A DNA stretch of 64,000 nt from Vitis vinifera (taxonomy: Eukaryota > Streptophyta > Magnoliopsida > Vitales > Vitaceae). Both the position numbers and the translations under genes were made by a program. Below are positions 55,972 to 64,000 of this stretch, piece after piece; the first letter of the stretch is position 1, and the number at the start of each line of letters is the position of its first letter. Where the stretch lies: positions 785,001-849,000 of the forward strand of contig NC_081807.1 of assembly GCF_030704535.1 (NCBI RefSeq). Reading direction: 5' to 3'. The notes under the pieces were generated by a model. It was not told the DNA's origin and did no database searches. It saw only the letters and a program-made list of their open reading frames with translations.

Positions 55972-56813
55972 TCCATTGTTTAATAAATAAAATATGGTAA
56001 TTTATATAACCCAAAATGATAGTAATATTTCCAAAATAATATTAATATAAGTAAGACCACAAGTAATCATCCCACATAAATTTGAGAAAGAATGAAAGAA
56101 GAAAAAAAAAAACAAAAATGGAATTAAAAAGAAAGGGTGTTTGCTAAACTAACTAATTAATAACTTAATTTAAGTCATTCAGTAAATTAAAGCATGTTTG
56201 ATAAAATAATTTAATGGTATGACTTAAAGTAAAAAATAACTTTTAAGTAATAAGTAAAAACAATTCACTTATTCTTAAATCAACATATTTATTTTATCTT
56301 TTTATCATCATTTATTCTAATTATATTAATGATATCTTTTATTACTCCATGACTCTATTATTATTAGACATTCTTTACTCTATTTATAATTTATAGAGAT
56401 AAATATGTTCATTTGATGATTCAGAATATATTTTAAATTAATTTTATCAAATGATTTTAATACTTAAAATAAAAATTAAGTAATAAATTTTAAGTTGATA
56501 ATTTAATTATAATTTAATTTAAAATCAACTTAAATATTAGGTTTTATAAAATAGAACCATAGTTTGAATGAAGTTAAAAGATGGAGATGATGATAGTTTT
56601 GTTATTTCATGATTATACTTGTGGGGAAAGTTTGAATGAAAGATATGTTCACAATTTATGCGTGGAAAAAAAGAATGAAGAAAAGTCTTTGTTTAAATCA
56701 TATCTCTAGTAATAAGGCTTTATTTATTTATTTATTTATTCTTTTATTCAGATGGAGAGTACGGCAATACTTCGTCTTTTATTCTTTAATTCATTTGCAG
56801 TAGAGAAATACTT
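55972..56813. other. matrixin flank, duplicates 4795-5204 plus 19736-20440
   Basis: AT-rich non-coding sequence that is continuous across the point where the 14.5-kb mosaic element sits in the other copy (about 56396-56405). It shows the pre-insertion state of that locus. Confidence 0.8.
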
Positions 56814-56814
56814 A

Positions 56815-57640
56815 GGCTCTGTTTGGTTCCCGGAAAATGCGAGGGAAAGAAAATTGAGAGGAAAAATGGAAGGAAAGAAAAAGGTAAGGAAAGGAATATA
56901 ATTTTTTTCACTTGTTTGGTTATCCATGGAAAATTCAAGGGAAAAAAAAAAAAGAATTCATTTTCTTTTGTTTGGTTAACCACAAATAAAAAAGTAAGGA
57001 AAAATGGAAGGAAAATAAAATCAACAATTTTCTTAAATGGTTATCAATTTGTTGAATAATAATAAATTAATCCAATAAAAAAACTGTTGAAAAATGTGAA
57101 TATTTCGACATAAAACATTGCTCATAAAAAGTCTTTGCTATTATTTTATTTATTAATAATTATAAAATTTATGTATAAACTTTTCTTCATGTAATACAAA
57201 TAAAATATACGAGTAATAACTATTTTTTATTTTCAAGGAAACATTTATAGCTAATAAAAAGCTCTTAAAAAATTCAAAAGGATTTTCGGAATCAAAATTT
57301 AGAAATAAAATATGTTCATATAATGTAAAAATAAAAAACTACTATATAAAATATAAAATTCAAAATTAAGAGCTGAGGCCCATTTTACATCTGCTAAATC
57401 ATTTTACCGCTCCTAAATCTAGCAACAAATTATTCACACTTTTCTTACAAATTAACATGATATGAAGCTATGTTAAATAATAAGGAAAGGACAAAGCAAT
57501 ACAAATAAAATGAATTTTTTCACGTTGGTTAATCATAAAAGATATGAAAGAAAAAGTAAATAAAAATAATATATTAATTTTATTTTTTCTTTGCAATTTT
57601 CGTGAAATTTTTCAAAAACCAATGATAGGGTAAATAATCA
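56815..57640. repeat. MITE-like element
   Basis: It starts ggctctgtttggttcccgg, a form typical of plant MITE/TIR ends, preceded by TTA. The far end near 57600-57640 inverted reads 'ttggtttttgaaaaattt', only loosely similar. The interior is AT-rich with purine-rich 'ggaaggaaa' stretches and no gene. It could also be the left end of the neighbouring Harbinger element. Confidence 0.35.
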
Positions 57641-58481
57641 ATATCAGCACTCAGTGGATGGTTGTGGTGTATACCAATTGTGTTTGAAGAAGAAATACCT
57701 CAGAAATGTTCTAAAAAGTATCATTTTCCATTGTCTTTTATTGAATGGCCAGTCGAGGTATAGAAAATTGCAGTTAAACCAGAACTGAGTCAAACAGGAA
57801 TGTAGTTAAACCTGGTTCAAAGATTCCATGATATCTAGGTTATATATATAAAATCTTTGCAAGATTACCACAGTTTTAAAAATTGTTTGACCAATTCGGC
57901 CTTACCTCTACCTGAAACAAAATTCCATACAAAAAGACATCACAATTCTGAATAAGCTTCAGGTTTCCTTCAAATATGATCCAACAAACGAGGGATTTCT
58001 CAAGGACATCACGGCAACAACAACAAAAGGAAAAAGAAGAAAAAAAAAAAGAAAAAAGAAAAAAAGAAAATATAGAGAAGGCCCTAAAAGAACAGGAACA
58101 GGTGATATGAAGCTTCCTACCCCATGTCACTTTGACATCTCATTCCATGATGTAAAGGAGAAACTCAAAGGAGAACAAAAAACTACTTCAAAAGCAAAGC
58201 ATGATTCTGGGTCTCTTCCCCAGAAAAAGGCTGTAATGCTTATTCAAAATGACTGTACGAAGAAGGAAACAATTATCAGCATTCCTGAAAATACAATGCA
58301 TATTGGTCATATTCAACAATTCAGTTATATAACAGTTTAATTAAAAGGCATTCTCTATCCAAATACCGAAAGATTCCTGAATATTCCAAATACTAAGAAG
58401 CAAAAACTTTATCTGAAACGCAAAGAAACCACATGGATGCTGAGCTGGAAAAGTAAAATGAATCAGAATCTCTATCTCAAA
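57641..58481. other. 3' flank of Harbinger Myb-like gene, nothing recognised
   Basis: Non-coding. It holds an A-rich run (about 58018-58075). The small frames here are not supported. Confidence 0.4.
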
Positions 58482-59546
58482 TTAGGCATCAAAAAAAGTA
58501 GGTCCAAATTTAACTGACAACCAAAGCTTACGCCTATCAATTGGACAAGCAAGGAAGGCTCGAGCTGCACTCACATCACCCGTAAGAGCTTGATATGCTT
58601 TCATATGAGATACATCACTCATGCCTCCAACCTTAGCAATCTCTTCAAACAATTGCTCTTCTGTATAGTTTTGAAGGTTGCTTCTATCAAGAGCCGCAAC
58701 AACTGCATCCATTCCAACTCTAATTGATCTTAATTCTTCACTTACAATGTCAGCATATTTTGCTTTTCGCTTTTTTGTTTCTTTGTTTGACTTTGGTGCA
58801 GAAACAGATGCATCTGCAGATGAGAAAGATGTCTCAGTTGTTGCTTCATTTTCAACATAAGCAAATGTTTCATCTCTGATCCCATGTTGTGATGATCCTA
58901 ATGGAATTGTGTCATCCAAATTTTGTTCCTGGGCCCAACGAAGTTGTCTTTCTTTTGCACCTGCAGCAAGACTTCCTGTTGCTCGATCTTTTCCAAGAAG
59001 AATGGACAACTTATCATAATTTCTAATAGGTTTGTGTCTGAGCTGAGATGCTCCTGGGTGTGCCTTTTAACATCAGAAAAAACAAATATTAACAAAACTC
59101 GAGTTCAATTGTGATAATGTCTATTAGAATTTTATAACTCTACATTACATGCAAAAATTTTATTTCTAATAACTCAAAAATAATAATTAACTCACCTTAG
59201 TGTAAGTAGTCCATACTTCCGTGGTAGCTTCGATCATTTGAGTTGATTCATTGAAACCAAATCCACTACCATTTTGTAAAACTTCTTGAGCAGCATAAAA
59301 GTTTTTTTTTAAAGTTTTCATTCTATTTTTTATGTGCTCAGAGTTACAACTCAATTCAAAATTTTCCCCAATTTCTCGTGCAACCATTGCATAAGCTGTC
59401 TTGGTGAAGACTCCTCCTATCTTTTGCCCTTTATGCATTTGCTCCATTAATCGATCAACCAAAAAGTTGTCCATTTCATCAATCCAAGTCAAGTTTCTTT
59501 TTTCACTTACACTTTTGTGTACTTCAAAGCCTGCACTATGTTCCAT
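58482..59546 (-). CDS. Myb/SANT-like protein of Harbinger transposon
   Basis: Two exons, 59546-59196 and 59063-58482, with GTGAG...AG intron borders and the frame kept, giving 310 residues. The N-terminal half is a Myb/SANT-like trihelix domain (LTWIDEMDNFLVDRL, KNRMKTLKKNFYAAQEVL, EVWTTYTK) as in plant PIF/Harbinger ORF1 proteins. In that family the Myb-like partner binds subterminal DNA and helps the transposase enter the nucleus. Exon 2 has HKPIRNYDKLSILLGKDRATG, a basic KKRKAKYADI stretch and a C-terminal helical part. It lies downstream of the transposase on the same strand and appears intact. A host-domesticated gene of the same family cannot be excluded. Confidence 0.8.
59064..59195 (-). 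other. intron of Myb-like gene
   Basis: A 132-bp AT-rich intron with donor GTGAGT after codon 117 (YTK) and acceptor AG before AHPGAS. Removing it joins two frames of one known domain architecture. Confidence 0.8.
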
Positions 59547-59736
59547 CTGAAATAATAATACATATATATATGTTTAAAATGAAAAGTCAAGAGGAGGAGA
59601 TATAATAATAACTTCTTTGTAACTCATTCAAAGTGTGATTTTAACTAGAGGAGTTATAGTTCTAAATACAATCATCGTACTTAATATGAAACACAAAAAA
59701 CTATACAAGAAAAGAACCATAAAATAAAAGAACTCA
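59547..59736. other. spacer between Harbinger genes
   Basis: AT-rich, without coding signal. It would hold the Myb-like gene promoter and transposase 3' end. Confidence 0.4.
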
Positions 59737-61039
59737 TCAACGGTTTCTATTGTAATCTTTCCACATATCCATGGCTATTTTCTCCCTTAAGATTTCTCCT
59801 TCCTTGCATTTTTCAGCTAAACTCAAGACCATTGATTCAAATTCCGCTTCTTCGCTAAAAAGCTCTCTATCGACCTCTGCTATTAATCTTTCATCTGGAT
59901 CAACACCCATGAGATAGTTATGGAGGATACAACATGCTAGTATAATATCAGATTGTGTGTCAACAGGGTAATGTGGCTCTGTCCCACTAGCTATTATTGG
60001 AAATCTTTTCTTCAAAACACCAAATGCTCTTTCAATTGCATTTCTCAAGGACGAGTGTCGAAGGTTGAAAACCTCTCGAGCATTTTCTGGTTGATGAACA
60101 CTATACTCTTTTAAATGGTAACGAGTGCTTCTATATGGGGTAAGAAATCCAGTTTTTAGCTGAAAACCCGCATCAGCCAAATAATATTTACCTAAGAAGC
60201 ATAGACAAAGGATCTTTGTTATTAGTAATAGTCACTTGAGCTAATAAATTATGTTATTATCTAATTACCAATAATTACCTTGTGGAACAATCAATTTATC
60301 AAAATCTCTCACTAATGCATTATCTAGGATTCTCGAGTCTGACGCAGATCCTTCCCAACCAGGTAAAACATATGTGAACTTCAAGTCAAAGGAACATGCT
60401 GCTAAAACATTTTGTGTTGGATAGTACTTTCGCCCTCGATACCTTTGCACAACATCATTTGACACTTTTACACGAAAATGTGACCCATCAATCGCCCCTA
60501 TGCAATCCTATAAAAAAACAAAATTATTAGTTTATTTTGAAATATAAATAATATTCTAATGATGTTTGTTAGATAAGTAAGTTTACCTTAAAGTAGGGCC
60601 AAAATTTGGTATTGTCCTTGATTTCTTAAGGGCACTTTAATCCATCAGGCTGCTTTAAGAAGACATCATCTAAAGATATTATAGCTCTAAGAACTTGATG
60701 AAAGTGGCAACTAATAGTTTCACTAGAACGCTTGAAATAAAATTTCATAGTTCTATTCCTTAAATTATGACCAACAATGTGAAGGAATTTGGCAACTTGT
60801 TCTTCTACATTACTATGTGCGTTATTTCTAAGACGACCTGTTCCCCGAAGAATGGTTACTAGTCTTGCGAATGCATCCTTTCCCATACGTAGTTGATTAT
60901 AACAATCTTCATTATCCATTAGTGTAAGTCTTTCCATCAAAGCATGTCGTTCATAATCTCCTTCATTAGAGATTGATCTCTCCAAATAGTTTGAGCGATG
61001 ATAAACTGAAACAAGAATTGCCGCATATGCAGCATACAT
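59737..61039 (-). pseudogene. PIF/Harbinger transposase (HARBI1-like), one stop
   Basis: Three exons, 61039-60587, 60507-60279 and 60191-59737, with GT...AG introns of 79 and 87 bp, total 378 codons, the usual length for this family. The DDE_Tnp_4 catalytic residues are Asp in GAIDGSHFRV, Asp in SASDSRIL and Glu in NAIERAFGVLKKRFP. A helix-turn-helix-like N-terminal region precedes them. A TAA at 60626-60628 (after DGLKCP) interrupts exon 1. The frame then continues EIKDNTKFWPYFK into the intron donor, so this is the only visible lesion. Coding sequence may extend upstream of 61039 (RLRRWAATCVAM). Confidence 0.88.
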
Positions 61040-62020
61040 AGCTACACAAGTTGCAGCCCATCTTCTAAGTCTTTGCCATTCTTCATTATAAGTCTACATG
61101 ATAGCAAAGTAAGAGGAATGATTTAGTAAAGTCATTAGGTAAAGTAAGAGGAATTGAAGTATTATGATTTCTAGCTATGAAAATTTCGAGGAAAATATTG
61201 CATGAAAATTAAGGGATGTTTCTGCCCACTAGTTATTTTCTTGATGTTAATTGCAACATGGCTCTGCTATATAATGTTGGAACAAGGAGACAAAACTACC
61301 TGGTTCTATGAATCAAGACACTGAATTAATTGGACCTTTTTACTTAATGTTGAACAGTTTTTAAAAATTGTACTTAATGGGCTAGGCTTAGAGTGAATAC
61401 GTGTGTGGCTTTGTGAGCTACATTTAATCCATCAAGAATGTAGAAGTTGCTGCCAAAGACTAGAGAAGAAGTTGCTGTAAAGAAAATTTCCTCAAGGAGA
61501 TTGAGGACAGAGGTTCAGGATCCTCAAGGAGATTGCTGCAGGCCTCCTATATTTACATGAAGAATGGGATTTTAGCATGTTGTTAGGGCTTTTAGCATGG
61601 GTAGGCTTGATACATATGGATTATTATCTAAGAATTTAAGCTATTAGATTAAAGAAGCCTGTTTTTTATAAAATGAAGCTTTTATATACATGGGGGGAAG
61701 AAGAGATTATATTCTTGATAACCAAAACAGAGTGTGACTGTATTACAATTCCTCGAAAGAGTCACCAACAAGTGCAGATTGAGTTTTCAGGTTTTTGGAA
61801 AGGGTGAACTTATATTTCCCAAGTGCATGTTTAAATGAAGTCTTTTCAGAATATCAAACAGTTCATACTCCTTTTCATTATTTCAGTAGTATGTGTTCAT
61901 GTTATTTCCCAACTTCTTCATGGTCAACCTGAATAAGATTAGTGCAATTGTGCAATCCCTTATATTGGCAGTTAAAATTTACAAATGACTGAACATCTAT
62001 GATAAACCTATCCTACCTAT
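61040..62020. other. spacer, nothing certain
   Basis: There is no supported gene. A small direct repeat 'aaagtaagaggaat' occurs at about 61102 and 61141. Sequence from about 61275 (tgttggaacaagg) has an LTR-like look, with a TATA-like 'tttatatacatgg' near 61681, but no partner or duplication was found. Confidence 0.35.
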
Positions 62021-64000
62021 TTGGAACTTCATGATACTAACATATGCACACATTTTTTTATACGTACAAATAGCCACCAGAAAAAAATATTTTTGGGTGA
62101 TGTTGCAATCACCCTTCCATAATTTAGATTATAAAACTAGCTGCCAAAAAGTTCCATCATAATCCATCCTTTTATCCACAACAATATACTCTCTGAGACA
62201 CCAATATTGAAAGAGGTTCTGATTCTTTCCCATGTAAAAGTATGCTTCTGCAAGTCCCCCAAGTCCCAGCATGGCCCTCTAGCAGAAAGTGTCTTGGCAC
62301 CTAAATGCTAGTCCCACAAAACTACCTGTTGGTTGCAACTAATTTACCCACTTGGGTGTTGCAGCTACCCAAATGTTACTTCTAAATAAGGGTTACTAGG
62401 GTTAGGGAAAGACTCCTTAATGTGCATTAGGCTAACACCCCTGCTCACATTGGACCCCAATCTGCATGTTGAGAGGGGAAATTCAATATGCATACTCTAA
62501 GAATTGGAGTTTTAACAACATGTAATGTTGGATTGTAAAACCTAAATCAGTCTTGTTGTGTCACGTATTTTTGTCATCCTATTGACAGACCAAAAAGAAA
62601 AAAGGTTTAGAAGTCATCAAGTTGTATAAATGAAAGACTAAAAAACTTGTATCAGATGAACAGGAAATTAATGTTGTTAGCTGGAAAAGGGAAGGAGATT
62701 TGCTTCACCAATGATTTGAGGCCTTGGACTAGAAAATTTGGAAGTATTGCAGAGGAAAAGTTGAGGTGCCATCATGAATAGGACGTAAGGTTCACATGAG
62801 TTCAAACCAAACTGACAGAAGGTCCTTTATGTTGGCTCTTGCTTATATTAGTTCTTATATTAGTTCTTGTAAAATCGTCTTGGATGTCATCATGAATTTT
62901 TGCCATTTTATCTAGCTAGCTAGATGCTGCTGCATTGGAACTTCCTTCCAGAAGTAAAGAAATTAACATAGAAAATACATAAGTTATTTCTTCATTGTAG
63001 TTCTTGTTCTCCTACTTCTGCCTGTTGTCTAATTGGTTTTCGGGTTGTCTAAACAATTCATTGTAGCCCTCACACCCTAAACCAGTGGCTTAAGATTCCA
63101 GACTTGGTTATTTAAGATTGATTTCATAGGATGCAATAATTTCCTAACAATTTAGATATAAAAAAGAATTAAGCAAAATGGGTAAATGCCATTTTTATGC
63201 TTAGTACAATCAAATACATACGTAAAGTTAGCAATATCAAGTAAATAGAATAGGTAAGATAAATTAGCACAATTCATAAAGATCAAGACATCAATGAGAA
63301 GGAAAAAAATCACAAGCTATAGTCTCCTTGAATCTTTCGCAACTAAAAATTAATGGAGCATAATGAATTTATTTATTTATTTTTCAATCAAGTGAAAGGT
63401 CCCAGAACCTCCACCAGAGAACATGCAGTTGGGTTGTGTACGTCTACTCCCTTACGACTTCATGAGCTAATGGCAGTGTATAATCCAAGTCCAGCAATTT
63501 CTAAGGTCCCACAATAGATGAGAAGTTCATGAGAATTAGTCCAACCCTATCCTTACGCCTTTTGAATTCCCAATTCAACCTCGTGTTTCCCGGAAAATCA
63601 TATATTACTGACAATAAATAAGTAATAAACATTTTCAATCTTATCGGAAGGCTAATAACAACAACACATGATACCCAAAATTACAAATTATCATTTCTTC
63701 ATATTAACATTCAAAGTTGCAATTAACAATAAAGAGAATCAAAACCCTAATAATATTCAAAATCCCCATTCTGAAACCTGAAATCATTGGTCCATAAAGC
63801 CCTAAGAAATAACTCAAATCGAATTCAAACCCTCATTTGAAGGGGAAAAAAAAAATAAAAAGCAAATATCAATCCAAACAAACTCGAAATTCCCATTGGA
63901 AACCTTAAACCCTAATTTCTAGTCAGTTGTATGGAAAAGGCTGAATGAGGGAAAGAGATCATAAAATTAAACCAACATCAAACACAGAGATGATGTGAGG
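62021..64000. other. spacer at right edge, possible promoter region
   Basis: No coding sequence is recognised. Two AAACCCTAA words (63742-63750, 63907-63915) look like plant telo-box elements found in promoters and leaders of housekeeping genes. They raise the possibility that a gene begins just beyond the window. A (TTTA)n run occurs near 63366. Nothing more can be supported. Confidence 0.35.

Noticed and set aside
56823..57059. 78-codon Lys-rich frame
   Set aside because: Purine-rich MITE-like interior; chance translation.
61275..62000. Solo LTR beginning tgttggaac
   Set aside because: No matching end, duplication or second copy could be found, so it is only noted in the spacer entry.
63740..63915. 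Interstitial telomere
   Set aside because: Two isolated AAACCCTAA words are not a telomeric array; telo-box motif is more likely.

Overview
The window is a piece of a dicot plant nuclear genome. AT-rich spacers, spliced genes and a dense load of plant-type transposons all point that way, and the element families and the matrixin cluster look like grapevine (Vitis) from memory, which is not proven here. Almost every long reading frame belongs to a mobile element. Only two genes look intact: a matrixin metalloproteinase at 20455-21324 (minus) and the Myb/SANT-like gene of a Harbinger transposon at 58482-59546 (minus).

The backbone is a degenerating array of matrixin (plant MMP) genes, all on the minus strand, with duplicated flanks. 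There are four loci: a 5' fragment at 2426-2771, the intact copy at 20455-21324, a pseudogene now split over 22155-37777, and a pseudogene at 41868-42739. Flank alignment between copies supplies 'empty sites' that define several later insertions.

Insertions: (F) the 3' part of a Copia element, 1-2425 (+), lying next to the first matrixin copy. A TG...CA-bounded 14.5-kb insertion, 5205-19730, made of intronless fragments of unrelated host genes (SERINC, actin, 14-3-3, 3-ketoacyl-CoA thiolase, others) and itself hit by two related gag-less Copia elements, A (about 7405-11701) and B (13561-17692). (C) a Copia element at 22714-27530 with TSD gggtc. A MULE of 9.7 kb, 27598-37313, with a 9-bp TSD, carrying a MuDR-type transposase, a plant-mobile-domain gene, a four-unit tandem array with tRNA-like boxes and a striking array of palindromes. 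C and the MULE both landed in the same matrixin gene. (D) a rearranged Copia derivative at 43433-48095 filled with another palindromic repeat array. (E) a nearly complete Copia element at 49094-55966 with TSD gataa. A MITE-like unit lies near 56815-57640, and a Harbinger pair (transposase plus Myb-like) at 58482-61039.

The last 3 kb (61040-64000) show no convincing coding sequence. No tRNA, rRNA, organelle-derived or CRISPR features were seen. The main novelty candidates are the two palindromic arrays (MULE and element D), the mosaic gene-fragment element, the tRNA-like tandem array in the MULE, and the 77-96 bp duplication flanking element A.
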